A stretch of 64,000 nt of DNA, from NCBI GenBank assembly GCA_040882225.1, contig JBBEBR010000014.1, positions 62,001-126,000 of the forward strand. The letters are read 5' to 3'. Below are positions 53,989 through 64,000 of this stretch, in pieces. Every line of letters begins with the position of its first letter. Position 1 is the first letter of the stretch. The stretch is from Gracilimonas sp040882225. Lineage in GTDB: Bacteria > Bacteroidota > Rhodothermia > Balneolales > Balneolaceae. The notes beneath the pieces were generated by a model. The model was not told the origin of the DNA. It made no database searches and was given only the letters and a program-made list of their open reading frames with translations. The translations under genes and the position numbers were made by a program.

Positions 53989-56900
53989 CTATTTAATCAT
54001 CATCATTTTCTTTGTCAAAGAATGGGTTTTACCGGAACCTGATTTGATATTTAAAACATAGATATACATGCCGGAGGCATAACGTGATGCATCCCATGTA
54101 GTTTTATAATAGCCGGCTTTAAAATCGTTTTGGTTAATCAAGGTTTCAATTTTACGGCCTAAAATATCGTAAATATCCAGGCTTACCCGTGATTGTTCAG
54201 CCAATTCATACCTAATAGTTGTGGTTGGGTTGAACGGATTCGGATAGTTCTGAGAAAGCTCGAAACTTTGAGGGAGATCTTCCAAAACCTGAATCGATTT
54301 TTTTGCGATCTGGAGATGAGTGGGTTTATTGCGGCTACGAATATCGGCGGATATTGTGATATCGGAATCCGAGTTCGAGCTTGAGTTAAAAGTAACGGTG
54401 AAAGCTTCTTTGCCAGCTAAAGGATGAAGCGAGCCAAAGTTAGCGATGTTAAAAGTAGCAAGGCCATTCACGCTGTCAATATGGGAGAGGAAGATATTAT
54501 TGTTCTGATTTCCTACATCAAAAAGATCGTGATCTTCGAAATGCGCGATTTCAATTTCATCACTATCATACTCTAACACCAAAGAAAGTGCCTGAACACT
54601 ATCGGGATGGCTAAGTGAGAAGGTATAGGAAACTTCCCGCTCTTTTTCTGTTGAACTGTATTCCCTGGTGCGTTCGTTTTTCGTATAGCTGATATATTGC
54701 AGCGTGTCGGATATTTCAACTAAGGAAAAATTATCCTGTCTATAATTGCTGATGTCCGCATTTTTTAGTGAGCGGGATGTTTGCTTCGCATGATCCCGGT
54801 TTTCTGTATCTGGTTTGCCATCTGCTACTTTAGCAGCCATATCACTTTGCGATTTTCCACGCAGATCCTGAGATAAGTTCCAGTATCGAATGAATGAAAC
54901 AAGATCATCAATATTGAATTCGCCGTTATTTTGAACCCGTGCGTTAGGGAATTCAGCTTGGGAGTTTGTAAAGATCAAAGGAGCGGTTTCATATTGAGTA
55001 TCTGAGTTTCTCCATCCCTCGCTGAAAAGTACAAGATCATCGAAATCAACATAATAATCCCTGGTGAAATCTCCGATAAGAGTAGTATAAAACTCAGGAG
55101 ATACATAATGATCATCGGAAGCATCTAATTCACCATTATTATTCACATCCATATAGAATTCACCAAGGCTGCTTTCTCTCAAAATTTCAGTAGAAATATT
55201 CACAAAAAGCGTATCTGCGGCATAGAATGAATTTTGTTCAATGGTAAGTGTAGAGTTATCAGCAAAAAAAGAAGTGGGGGAGAAGGTTTCTCCTTTCTGA
55301 TTAGTAACAGTAAGCGCGTCTGATATGATAGATGCAAAATCAGTGATGTCGGAAAGATTGGTATTCCACTGCATATCCAGATTATCGGTAGTAAGCATGA
55401 ATTCATTCCCATCTAAAATGGATTCAACTGCCAGGCCCTGAACCTGAATATTGCTGAAGAATGAGATTTTACCGTCATCTAATGAGCGGCTTAGAATATC
55501 CAGGCGGCCATCACCCTGCATATCATAAGCAATTACCTGAAGGGCTCCTGATTCATCACTGCTAATTACTATCGGCTCTGAGAAAGAATTACCGCCGTTA
55601 TTCATAAATAGCAATACTGAGTCATTATCTCTTGACGTTGCTAATACATCCGGTAACCCATCGCCATTCATATCAGCGGAAAATACATCGGATGCGCCAT
55701 TCACAGAATTACTGATTTCGATACCACTGCTGAAATTGCCACTGCCGTCATTTACATTTAGTACTATGCTATTGTTGCCGGCTGAAGCTGAAAGGACATC
55801 AAGATCGCCATCATTTTCGATATCGATGGCAATTACTTTTTGCAGTGCGGGTAAATTATTCTCTATAACTGTTTCTGTGAAACCATTTTCAGGGTGGTCT
55901 GAATATAACATGATGAGGTTTTCAGAAGCGTGTGCTGCTACCACATCCGTTAGTTTATCGCCATTAAAATCTGCGGCAAAAATTGAATTTACACCGTTAG
56001 CTGACTGCGTAACAATATTCTCGCCTCCAAAACTCAGGTTATCATCTAAGCTTTGATTTTTATACCAGCTTATTTTGTTATCGCCTGAGGAAGCAATAAG
56101 GACATCAGCAATTCCATCATTATCCATATCTGCGGGAAAAATATCTTCGGGAGTATCATTGTTGATACTGATATTTACCGTCGTGAAAAGACTGGTATTG
56201 GTGGCTCCGTTTCCGTTATTTTTCATTACCCGGAACTGATTATTAAGCTGAGAAATAAATATGAAATCGGGATAATCTGTACCGGCCACATTCATTACCC
56301 TTACTTTTTTGGGACTTACACCAGAGAAATTGAAGTTTGTGAAGCTGTTGTAAGAATTCCGCCCTTCAGAATAGTAAAGAACGATGCGATTTGATTGTGG
56401 TTTTGGAATCATTAAATCCATATCGCTATCACCGTCCACATCAGCTGAAAGTAAATTCCCGATGCCTCCAAAACCAGTTTCTGAAACAGGGATACTGAAC
56501 GTGCCGTCATTTGGCTGAACAACCGCAAAAGGGGCCGGATGCACATATTCATAATCTTCGCTGGTAACAGTGATGTGGGTTAATCCTGATAAACCGGAGG
56601 GTACTTCAACCAACAATGAAAGACTATCAGATTGAAGAATCGTTGCTTCGGTATCATTGAAGCGCACGCTGTTCTGTGCTTGATCAGCAGAAAACCCTAC
56701 TCCCGATATTTTTACTTTGGTTCCTTCTGTTCCCGATTCCGGATTCAAACTCGAGAGTTGAGTTGCAATCGCCACAAATTCTACACTTTCAGAAGCAACT
56801 TCATTAAAACTCGAATCTACAGCAACTACTTTATAATAGTAGGTTCTGGCGTTTTGCAAGCCTGTATCTGTGTAGGAAGTATTTGGTATAACATCATTTA

Positions 56901-59900
56901 AAACAGTAGAAAACTCTGTGTTTAGATCCGTGGTTCGGAGTATATCGTAACCAAGGATATCGTTTTCTGAATTAGCGTCCCAGATTAGGGCAGCCGAACC
57001 AATACCGTTCGAAATGGCAAGGCCGGTAGGAGGGGCGGGAGGAGTATCAACATTGCTGAAGAGTAAGATTTGGTTTGATCCAAAACTACCTGCAATCACA
57101 TCCAGCGTGCCGTTTCCAGTATAATCAGCAACAGAGATGGTGGTTTCGCCTGACGCAGAATCTGTTATCGATACTGCCTCTTTAAATGTGTTGTCCCCGT
57201 TGCTTTCATGCCAAATAATAATCCCATCATTCGTAGAGGCGATCACATCCTGAAAACCGTCACCATTGAAATCCGCAACTTTTACATCAAAAGCTCCATT
57301 CAGGGAATCGGAAATAATAGTAGAGCCTGAGAATGTTCCGTCTCCGTTATTTGCAAACCAAGCAATGGTATTATTATTTGTTGATGCGGAGATGATATCA
57401 ACATTTCCATCATTATTTAGATCGCTGGCATAAACGCTGGAGGCACCATCTTGTGTATTTGAAATAACCTGACGTGTTGAGAATGTGCCGTCTCCATTGT
57501 TTAAAAATAAGCCAATGGTGTCATCGGTTTCAGATGCTGACAAAATATCCTGATAGCCATCCGCATTTATATCAGCGACATGTATTTTCTTAACACCGGG
57601 AACTTGATTGGAAATTAACTGGGCAGGTGAAAATGTACCTCCGCCAATATTTTGATACCAGTTTATACTGTTACCACTTTCTGATGCAATAACTACATCT
57701 AAATCACCATCAAGGTCTACGTCGGTTGCAAGCGCACTTTTGGCACCTTGTGCAGTTTCTGAAATATTCTCGCGTTGGGTGAAATCTGTATTCTCATCAA
57801 ATTCAAACCAAAGAACCTGATCGTTTCCGGCAGATGTTGAAATCACATCTAAAATGCCGTCGTTGTTTAAATCGGCCGCAAATACATCAGAGGCACCAGA
57901 AGCTTCGGTTGTGAAATAGCTTGCTGCTTCGAAATCTCTGTCTCCATTATTTTGAAGCCAAACCACTGCATTGTCTTGGAAGAATGTAGAAAGGACATCG
58001 AATTTTCCATCCTTATTTAAGTCGGCTGAAGATACACTGCTAACGCCACCTGCTTCATTCGTAAGCTCAATTCCCGGTTGAAAATGCCCGCTTTCATTCT
58101 CGAGATTTTCCACCACGGTAATCGGGTTTAGAAGTGAAAGTTCTACTTCAGCCATTAAAACAGTGACAAAATAGTTGCCGGGTTTTAAATCCGGGACCGT
58201 AACGGTAACGCTTTGCAGCGAGGAAGTGGTTACGGAGGCAGAGGAGTCGCCAATCTGGACACTTAACTCAGCAGGATTGTTGCTAAGATTTGTGCCATAA
58301 AAAGTGATGCTTTCGCCGGGAATACTTCCGTTAAGGGAAGATGCATAAATCGTTTTAACCTTGAAGTTTCCAACCGCTTCATTACTGAGCACGCTTTCTT
58401 CTCCGGTTAATGTATCAACAGCGGAAACACGGTAGAAATAACGTGTGTTTTCCTGAAGGTTTGTATTGTCCGAATAAGTGGTGTCCGTGACAAGTTCGGT
58501 GTTAATCTTCAATTCACTGGATGTATCTGCAATGGAACTTGTAGAACGATAGATATTATGCCCGCCAATATTGGTTAAAGGGCTTGGGCTCCAATCTAAG
58601 TCTATTGAATTAGCACTTGAAGTTGCTGTTAAATTTGAAGGCCCTGGCGGAATGATATTTTCATAGAGTTTGGTAAAGTTTTGATTCTGATTATTGCGCC
58701 CAGAAATTAATAAATCCAAATCGCCGTCATTGTCAATATCTCCGGCAGCTAATGAACTTAATTCAACACCTTCTAATTCTAATTCAGAATCCGTGAATTC
58801 TAAAGAACCATGATTCAGATATAATTTTGTGATATCAACAAATGAGGGGTTGGCTCCTGAATACAGAATATCAAGATTACCGTCTCCATCCATATCGGCA
58901 AATTGAGCTGAACTATTGTATGCGCCTTCAAAAATGATTCCTGAGTCTGAAAAATTACCGGAGCTATCATTTAAGAAAAGTTTACTCACCGCTTGGTTCG
59001 AATTGTTATTTCCGGTAATCAAAATGTCAAGGTCTCCGTCGCTATCCACATCACCAAAAACGGCAGAGCTATTGTACACTGGTTCAAGAGCCATTCCTGA
59101 GTCGGTAAATGAACCGGAACCATCATTTAAGTAAACCATACTTGTACGGATACCTGAAGCGTTGAGCCCTGTAAGCAAAAGATCAAGGTCTGTATCGCCA
59201 TCTACATCTCCTAAAGCTACCGAGCCGGCTTGAACTCCCACCAAAGAAGCTCCTGAATCGCTGAAATCACCAATTCCATCATTTTTGTAGAGTTTGGTAA
59301 TTCTGACATTTGAACTATTGTAACCGGAATATACCAGGTCGAGATCGCCGTCACCATCCACATCACCAAAAGCTGCTGCGCTAAAATGTACTCCGTCAAA
59401 ACTAATTTCAGAATCTGTGAATCCTCCTTCACCGTCATTCAAGTAGAGTGTACTTGATCCAAGCCCACTTAAAAACAGGTCGAGATCGCCGTCTTCATCT
59501 ACATCACCAAAAACAGTTGAACCCGAATGTATCGCTGTAAGGCCGGAATTTATTTCCTCATATCCACCAGAGCCATCATTTCGATATAGTTTGGTTGTGC
59601 CTTGTCCTGAAGTATTGGTTCCTGTTATTAACAGATCCAGATCCTCATCTCCATCAATATCTTCAAAAATAACATCGCTGTTATAAACTGCTTCAAGAGC
59701 GGCTTCGGTGGCTGTAAAGTATGCCCGTTTGCTATTTAATACTGAAAAGAGGCCGGAATAATTAGCTATGCCATTGTCATTTGAAACGGAAATATCAGAA
59801 AAACCGGGATCTGTTTCGGGTACTGTGACAACAATTTTTGAGGTGTCAGCAGAAATAATATCAGCGGGAGTATTTCCAAAGGTGACTTCATTTTCCTCAT

Positions 59901-62900
59901 CGTTGTTATAAAAACCTGCTCCATAGATGGTTATTTGTTTACCGGGAGCAGCCGCACGTGGAGTTATATTGGTAATGACAAAGGGAGGGAAGTCATTTTC
60001 ATACAGTTTAGATATGTACTGACCCGCAGTATTTACCCCGGAAATAAAAAGGTCCAGATCTCCATCACCGTTGATGTCACCTAATGCAACAGAGCCTTCA
60101 CGGGTGCCTTCCACAGAAATGTCTGCACTGCTGAATCCACCAGCTCCATCATTTAAATACAATGTACTTTTACTTAGGCCGGAGGGATTATACCCTGAAA
60201 TAAACAGATCTTGGTATCCATTTCCATCTATATCGGAGATTGAAGTAGATCCATACCTTACACCCTCGAGCGAAACGCCGGAATCGGTATAGGAACCGGA
60301 ACCGTCATTTAGGTACAATTTGGTTATTTGTTGACTGGAGCTGTTATACCCGGTGATAAGGAGATCGAGGTCGCCATCATTATCTGAATCGAAGAAATCT
60401 GAAGTGCTGTACTGTACACCTTCAAGTGAAGCGGTGTTGGTAAAACCACCGGAGCCATTATTAGTGTAGATACGGCTGACACGAACAGAAGAGGAATTAA
60501 TACCGGAAACTTGAATATCCAGAAAGTTGTCACCATTTATATCACCGATAGCTAACGAACTGAAATGAACTCCTTCGAGTGCCGAATGATAGCTGAAACC
60601 TCCTAATCCATCATTTAAGTAAATTTTAGTGACCCTTTGATTGGATGTATTAAACCCAGTAATCACCAAATCAAGATCGCCGTCGTTATCTAAATCACCG
60701 AATTCCGCATCGCCATAGTAGATGCCATCAATAGGTGAGGTGACCTCGGTAAAGTTACCACTTCCATCATTTTGATATAGGAAACTCGTAACAGCTCCTG
60801 TCGAACTGACACCACTAATAAACAAATCCTTATCCCCGTCATTATCTATGTCTCCCCAGACAGTGATAGAGTTGCTTGAAGAGCCAATATCGGTTTCTGC
60901 ATCAGAGAAATTACCGTCTCCATCATTCAGGAGGAGTCGTGATATCCTGGCATTCGAGGAAGTAGTGCCGGTAACAAACAAGTCTAAGTCGCCATCGTTA
61001 TCTACATCTTCAAAGTCCGATGATCCATACCGGAGTCCTTCTAAACCGGTGAATGCTGGTTTGAAAAACGGATCCTTTATGCTGAGGACAGTAAATATTC
61101 CGTCATATTCACCGGTATCGTCCCCACTGGCTACAGAAATGGTATATGGACCGGGATCAACTTCAGGAACGGTAACTACCAGTTTAGTCTCAGAGGCTGA
61201 ATTAATCACCGCCTGAGTATTGCCAAAACTGACCATGTTATCATTAATGTTTGATGAAAACCCTGTTCCATAAAGAGTGACATCTGTTCCCGGAACCGCA
61301 GCTTTGGGTTCTACTTTGTTGATGGTGAACGGTGGTTTTGTGTTTTCGTATAAGGTGCTTGTATAACCCGAGCCGTTGTAGCCGGTAATGACCAAGTCGA
61401 GATCTCCGTCCCCATTCACATCCCCGAAGGAAGATGATCCAAAATAAACTCCTTCAAGAGTAATATCAGAATTAGAGAAGCTACCGCTTCCGTCATTGGT
61501 GTATAAGGTGCTGGTACCAAACGAGCCGTTATGACCTGAAATGACCAAGTCGAGATCTCCATCCCCGTCCACATCTCCAAAGGAAGAGAAACTATAGAAA
61601 ACCCCAATAAGAGCAATACCGGAATCCGAGAAACCACCGTTTCCGTCATTGGTGTATAATGTGCTACTACCCGAGCCGTTATAACCTGAAATGACCAAGT
61701 CGAGATCCCCGTCCCCGTCCACATCCCCAAAAGATGAGGAACTATACATAACCCCCTCAAGAGCAATATCGGATTGTGAGAAGCCACCGACTCCATCATT
61801 GGTATATAAAGTACTTGTATAATTACCTGAACCGTTTTTGCCGGTTATGAACAAGTCTAAATCTCCATCGTCATCTACATCCCCAAAGGAAGAGGAACTG
61901 TAGTCAACCCCTTCGAGAGCGATACCGGAATCAGAAAAGCTACCATCACCGTCATTGGTGTATAACGTCGATGTAGTCGAGCCTGTAATTACTAAGTCGA
62001 GATCCCCGTCCCCGTCCACATCCCCAAAGGAAGAGGAACCGCTATTAACCCCGTCGAGAGAACTGCCGGAGTCAGAGAAGCTACCGTTACCGTCATTAAT
62101 ATATAAAGTGCTTGTTGAATAGGAGCCGTTATGACCTGAAATGACCAAGTCGAGATCTCCATCCCCGTCCACATCCCCAAAGGAAGAGGAACTTCTGTGA
62201 ACCCCTTCAAGAGCAACACCGGAATCCGAGAAACCACCGTTTCCGTCATTGGTGTATAAAGTACTTGTAGTAGTCGAACCATTAAACCCGGTAATGAGCA
62301 GGTCGATATCCCCGTCTCCATCCACATCGCCAAAGGAAGAGGAGCCGTGCCGAACTCCCGATAAGCCGGCATTAGCATTCACAAAGCCTAGTACTTTTAG
62401 ATTTAAAACGGTGAAACTGCCAGCATAGGCTGCCGTTCCATTTTCATTGGTTACCGAAACTTCCGCAAAACCGGGATCTATATTCGGAACAGTAACCACC
62501 AGTTTGGTTTCAGAGGCGGAGACAACGTTTGCGCTTGTTCCATCAAACCTCACAGTATTACCTGAGGTAGAAGCGGAGAATTGAGAACCGTAAATCGTAA
62601 CGTTAGAGCCAGGTGCCGCAGCATTTGGGGTGATGTCGGTGATGGAAATATTTGAAGTATTAGCGCCCCCCTCATTCTCATAAAGGTTAGTTACAGCAGA
62701 ACCGGCATTGTTTTGCCCGGAAATAAGAAGATCGAGATCCCCGTCGCCTTCCACGTCCGCAAAGGCCACAGAGCTATATCGAACCCCCTCGAGTGTTTGC
62801 CCGGAGTCGGAAAACCCACCGTTGCCATTATTGAGGTAGAGTTTGCTGACGTATTGATTAGAGCTGTTTTCTCCGGTAATCAGCAGGTCGGGGTCCCCGT

Positions 62901-64000
62901 CGCCCTCCACGTCGGCAAAGGCCACGGAGCTTTGTAAAACTCCCTCGAGGGTTTCCCCGGAGTCGGAAAACCCACCGTTGCCATCATTGAGATAGAGTTT
63001 GCTGATGCGTTGACCAGAGCTATTGTATCCGGTAATCAGCAGGTCGGGGTCCCCGTCGCCCTCCACGTCGGCAAAGGCGACTGAACTGTAGGCAACCCCC
63101 TCGAGTGTTTCCCCGGAGTCGGAAAACCCACCGTTGCCATCATTGAGGTAGAGTGTGCTGATGCGTAGATTAGAGCTGTTTCGTCCGGTTATCAGCAGGT
63201 CGAGGTCCCCGTCGCCCTCCACGTCGGTAAAGGCCACGGAGCTTAGGTTAACTCCCTCGAGTGTTTGCCCGGAGTCGGAAAACCCACCGTTGCCATCATT
63301 GAGATAGAGTTTGCTGATGTGTTGATTAGAGCTATTTATTCCGGTAATCAGCAGGTCGGGGTCCCCGTCGCCCTCCACATCGGCAAAGGTCACTGAGCCA
63401 TAGTTAACTCCCTCGAGGGTTTGTCCGGAGTCAGAAAACCCACCGTTTCCATCATTGAGATAGAGTTTGCTGACGTTTTGATTAGAGCTGTTTAGTCCGG
63501 TAATCAGCAGGTCGGGGTCCCCGTCGCCCTCCACGTCGGCAAAGGCGACTGAACTGTAGGCAACCCCCTCGAGTGTTTCCCCGGAGTCGGAAAACCCACC
63601 GTTGCCATCATTGAGGTAGAGTGTGCTGATGCGTAGATTAGAGCTGTTTCGTCCGGTAATCAGCAGGTCGAGATGGCCGTCTCCAGTCACATCCTCAAAA
63701 GCATGGGATCCTTGCCAAACGTTGGGTAAACCTGAATCTGTGAGCTGAAAATTTAGTTCTGTTTCCGCTAAGACCGAAAAAGTACTGGCATAGTCGGTTG
63801 TCCCATTTGTATTGGTTACCGAAACTTGTGCAAAACCAGGCTCAATATCAGGCACAGTTACCACAAGTTTAGTCTCAGAGGCGGAGACAACGGTTGCGCT
63901 TGTTCCATCAAACCTCACAGTGTTAGCTGAGGTAGAAGCGGAGAATTGAGAACCGTAAATCGTGACGTTGGTACCCGGTGCTGCGGCGTTGGGAGTAACA
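53989..64000 (-). CDS. giant T9SS surface protein with six seven-repeat FG-GAP/VCBS blocks (5' end outside window)
   Basis: At least 3330 residues; the frame stays open to the window end, and an apparent start at 63918 is an internal GTG within a TIG domain. Order from the N-terminal side: TIG, seven FG-GAP/VCBS repeats (62673-63711), then TIG plus seven repeats three more times (61337-62350, 59990-61035, 58650-59688), FN3, TIG, seven repeats (57045-58055), FN3, TIG, seven repeats (55445-56469), an Ig-like part, a dockerin-like Ca site (NNNGELDASDDHY, DFTRDYYVDFDDL), a cohesin-like part (LVLEYDSDEIEIAHFEDHDL) and a T9SS domain (QNYPNPFNPTTTIRYELAE). Repeats have DVDGDGDLDLLITG calcium sites. 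It is probably exported to the surface and may act in adhesion; its ligand is unknown. Confidence 0.9.
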   Translation of the reverse strand, partial: VTPNAAAPGTNVTIYGSQFSASTSANTVRFDGTSATVVSASETKLVVTVPDIEPGFAQVSVTNTNGTTDYASTFSVLAETELNFQLTDSGLPNVWQGSHAFEDVTGDGHLDLLITGRNSSNLRISTLYLNDGNGGFSDSGETLEGVAYSSVAFADVEGDGDPDLLITGLNSSNQNVSKLYLNDGNGGFSDSGQTLEGVNYGSVTFADVEGDGDPDLLITGINSSNQHISKLYLNDGNGGFSDSGQTLEGVNLSSVAFTDVEGDGDLDLLITGRNSSNLRISTLYLNDGNGGFSDSGETLEGVAYSSVAFADVEGDGDPDLLITGYNSSGQRISKLYLNDGNGGFSDSGETLEGVLQSSVAFADVEGDGDPDLLITGENSSNQYVSKLYLNNGNGGFSDSGQTLEGVRYSSVAFADVEGDGDLDLLISGQNNAGSAVTNLYENEGGANTSNISITDITPNAAAPGSNVTIYGSQFSASTSGNTVRFDGTSANVVSASETKLVVTVPNIDPGFAEVSVTNENGTAAYAGSFTVLNLKVLGFVNANAGLSGVRHGSSSFGDVDGDGDIDLLITGFNGSTTTSTLYTNDGNGGFSDSGVALEGVHRSSSSFGDVDGDGDLDLVISGHNGSYSTSTLYINDGNGSFSDSGSSLDGVNSGSSSFGDVDGDGDLDLVITGSTTSTLYTNDGDGSFSDSGIALEGVDYSSSSFGDVDDDGDLDLFITGKNGSGNYTSTLYTNDGVGGFSQSDIALEGVMYSSSSFGDVDGDGDLDLVISGYNGSGSSTLYTNDGNGGFSDSGIALIGVFYSFSSFGDVDGDGDLDLVISGHNGSFGTSTLYTNDGSGSFSNSDITLEGVYFGSSSFGDVNGDGDLDLVITGYNGSGYTSTLYENTKPPFTINKVEPKAAVPGTDVTLYGTGFSSNINDNMVSFGNTQAVINSASETKLVVTVPEVDPGPYTISVASGDDTGEYDGIFTVLSIKDPFFKPAFTGLEGLRYGSSDFEDVDNDGDLDLFVTGTTSSNARISRLLLNDGDGNFSDAETDIGSSSNSITVWGDIDNDGDKDLFISGVSSTGAVTSFLYQNDGSGNFTEVTSPIDGIYYGDAEFGDLDNDGDLDLVITGFNTSNQRVTKIYLNDGLGGFSYHSALEGVHFSSLAIGDINGDNFLDIQVSGINSSSVRVSRIYTNNGSGGFTNTASLEGVQYSTSDFFDSDNDGDLDLLITGYNSSSQQITKLYLNDGSGSYTDSGVSLEGVRYGSTSISDIDGNGYQDLFISGYNPSGLSKSTLYLNDGAGGFSSADISVEGTREGSVALGDINGDGDLDLFISGVNTAGQYISKLYENDFPPFVITNITPRAAAPGKQITIYGAGFYNNDEENEVTFGNTPADIISADTSKIVVTVPETDPGFSDISVSNDNGIANYSGLFSVLNSKRAYFTATEAALEAVYNSDVIFEDIDGDEDLDLLITGTNTSGQGTTKLYRNDGSGGYEEINSGLTAIHSGSTVFGDVDEDGDLDLFLSGLGSSTLYLNDGEGGFTDSEISFDGVHFSAAAFGDVDGDGDLDLVYSGYNSSNVRITKLYKNDGIGDFSDSGASLVGVQAGSVALGDVDGDTDLDLLLTGLNASGIRTSMVYLNDGSGSFTDSGMALEPVYNSSAVFGDVDSDGDLDILITGNNNSNQAVSKLFLNDSSGNFSDSGIIFEGAYNSSAQFADMDGDGNLDILYSGANPSFVDITKLYLNHGSLEFTDSELELEGVELSSLAAGDIDNDGDLDLLISGRNNQNQNFTKLYENIIPPGPSNLTATSSANSIDLDWSPSPLTNIGGHNIYRSTSSIADTSSELKINTELVTDTTYSDNTNLQENTRYFYRVSAVDTLTGEESVLSNEAVGNFKVKTIYASSLNGSIPGESITFYGTNLSNNPAELSVQIGDSSASVTTSSLQSVTVTVPDLKPGNYFVTVLMAEVELSLLNPITVVENLENESGHFQPGIELTNEAGGVSSVSSADLNKDGKFDVLSTFFQDNAVVWLQNNGDRDFEAASYFTTEASGASDVFAADLNNDGILDVISTSAGNDQVLWFEFDENTDFTQRENISETAQGAKSALATDVDLDGDLDVVIASESGNSINWYQNIGGGTFSPAQLISNQVPGVKKIHVADINADGYQDILSASETDDTIGLFLNNGDGTFSTRQVISNTQDGASSVYASDLNNDGNVDIISASTNNNTIAWFANNGDGTFSGSTIISDSLNGAFDVKVADFNGDGFQDVIASTNDGIIIWHESNGDNTFKEAVSITDSASGETTISVADYTGNGTLDVIAGSFGSNQILLFSNVDTPPAPPTGLAISNGIGSAALIWDANSENDILGYDILRTTDLNTEFSTVLNDVIPNTSYTDTGLQNARTYYYKVVAVDSSFNEVASESVEFVAIATQLSSLNPESGTEGTKVKISGVGFSADQAQNSVRFNDTEATILQSDSLSLLVEVPSGLSGLTHITVTSEDYEYVHPAPFAVVQPNDGTFSIPVSETGFGGIGNLLSADVDGDSDMDLMIPKPQSNRIVLYYSEGRNSYNSFTNFNFSGVSPKKVRVMNVAGTDYPDFIFISQLNNQFRVMKNNGNGATNTSLFTTVNISINNDTPEDIFPADMDNDGIADVLIASSGDNKISWYKNQSLDDNLSFGGENIVTQSANGVNSIFAADFNGDKLTDVVAAHASENLIMLYSDHPENGFTETVIENNLPALQKVIAIDIENDGDLDVLSASAGNNSIVLNVNDGSGNFSSGIEISNSVNGASDVFSADMNGDGLPDVLATSRDNDSVLLFMNNGGNSFSEPIVISSDESGALQVIAYDMQGDGRLDILSRSLDDGKISFFSNIQVQGLAVESILDGNEFMLTTDNLDMQWNTNLSDITDFASIISDALTVTNQKGETFSPTSFFADNSTLTIEQNSFYAADTLFVNISTEILRESSLGEFYMDVNNNGELDASDDHYVSPEFYTTLIGDFTRDYYVDFDDLVLFSEGWRNSDTQYETAPLIFTNSQAEFPNARVQNNGEFNIDDLVSFIRYWNLSQDLRGKSQSDMAAKVADGKPDTENRDHAKQTSRSLKNADISNYRQDNFSLVEISDTLQYISYTKNERTREYSSTEKEREVSYTFSLSHPDSVQALSLVLEYDSDEIEIAHFEDHDLFDVGNQNNNIFLSHIDSVNGLATFNIANFGSLHPLAGKEAFTVTFNSSSNSDSDITISADIRSRNKPTHLQIAKKSIQVLEDLPQSFELSQNYPNPFNPTTTIRYELAEQSRVSLDIYDILGRKIETLINQNDFKAGYYKTTWDASRYASGMYIYVLNIKSGSGKTHSLTKKMMMIK
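55445..63711 (-). repeat. six arrays of seven FG-GAP/VCBS repeats (predicted seven-bladed propellers)
   Basis: Arrays lie at 62673-63711, 61337-62350, 59990-61035, 58650-59688, 57045-58055 and 55445-56469. Each has seven units of about 50-53 residues, counted by the DxDGDGDxDLLITG core. Seven units equal one integrin-type seven-bladed propeller. The first two arrays are most uniform (52-residue and about 50-residue units); arrays 3-6 are older and more diverged. The units of the first array are also unusually GC-rich in places (GGTCGGGGTCCCCGTCGCCC). Confidence 0.8.
63028..63657 (-). repeat. exact 162-bp duplication at 468-bp spacing
   Basis: Bases 63028-63189 and 63496-63657 are identical over 162 bases; the first mismatch is at 63190 against 63658. 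The spacing, 468 bases, equals three 156-base units. The unit after each (RNSSNLRISTLYLNDGNGGF) is also identical at the protein level. This points to a recent three-unit expansion or gene conversion inside the first propeller array. Confidence 0.9.

Noticed and set aside
62673..63711. Regular repeats of about 156 bases could look like a CRISPR or satellite array
   Set aside because: They are coding, in frame, with variable protein loops and a conserved calcium-binding core; there are no short identical repeats with unique spacers.
53989..63918. Treating 63918 as the start of the giant gene
   Set aside because: The codon is GTG within a TIG domain, and the frame and homologous sequence continue to base 64000.

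Overview
The window reads as chromosome of a marine-type member of the Bacteroidetes/Balneolota side of the tree, with Balneolales most likely. This is inference. It rests on several proteins ending in a YPNPFNPTT-type type IX secretion (T9SS) sorting domain, weak Shine-Dalgarno sites at most genes, AT-rich DNA, a bacillithiol-type YtxJ protein and many secreted peptidases and lipoproteins. No phage, plasmid, CRISPR or transposase genes are visible. One MITE-like element and several hairpin-rich intergenic repeats are present.

Layout. 1-8.7 kb: surface and envelope genes: the end of a CBM48-like protein, an outer-membrane-like protein, a small exported protein, a 1535-residue secreted protein (toroid-like N-terminus, beta-helix, T9SS tail) and an O-antigen-ligase-like membrane protein. 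8.7-10.8 kb (minus): CBS protein, alpha/beta hydrolase, YwbE, DUF1801. 10.85-14.5 kb (plus): an NRAMP-like transporter with a rewritten substrate site, tightly followed by pxpA-pxpB-pxpC (5-oxoprolinase). 14.5-21 kb: tRNA-Leu(CAG), a T9SS zincin with a lipoprotein, dienelactone hydrolase, the MITE-like element, an M28 peptidase and a fatty-acid desaturase. 21-29 kb: two paralogous cold-shock genes with matching upstream leaders, a double-aspartyl-motif/PDZ protein, S10 carboxypeptidase, DUF486, S1/P1 nuclease, a frameshifted YdeI-like gene beside a GyrI-like gene, a fasciclin protein and a UPF0173 hydrolase.

29-41 kb: YtxJ, mtnA, gamma-glutamyltransferase, a DEDDh exonuclease with a BRCT domain, then core genes (xerD, PgpH-like HD protein, rsmA, groES-groEL). 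41-49 kb: a HelD-like helicase, two paralogous beta-propeller lipoproteins either side of a GH20 hexosaminidase, and an HhH-GPD DNA glycosylase. 49-54 kb: an RND efflux pump with its membrane-fusion protein. 54-64 kb: one giant T9SS surface protein, cut by the window end, built from six blocks of exactly seven FG-GAP/VCBS repeats separated by TIG and FN3 domains.

How it fits together. Gamma-glutamyltransferase, the PxpABC enzyme and the NRAMP-like protein could form a route for scavenging gamma-glutamyl peptides and 5-oxoproline. The secreted peptidases, nuclease, hexosaminidase and T9SS proteins suggest a life digesting polymers. The most interesting points are the NRAMP-like/Pxp pairing, the six seven-bladed propellers with a recent 468-bp higher-order duplication, the shared cold-shock leaders and the charged GroEL insertion.
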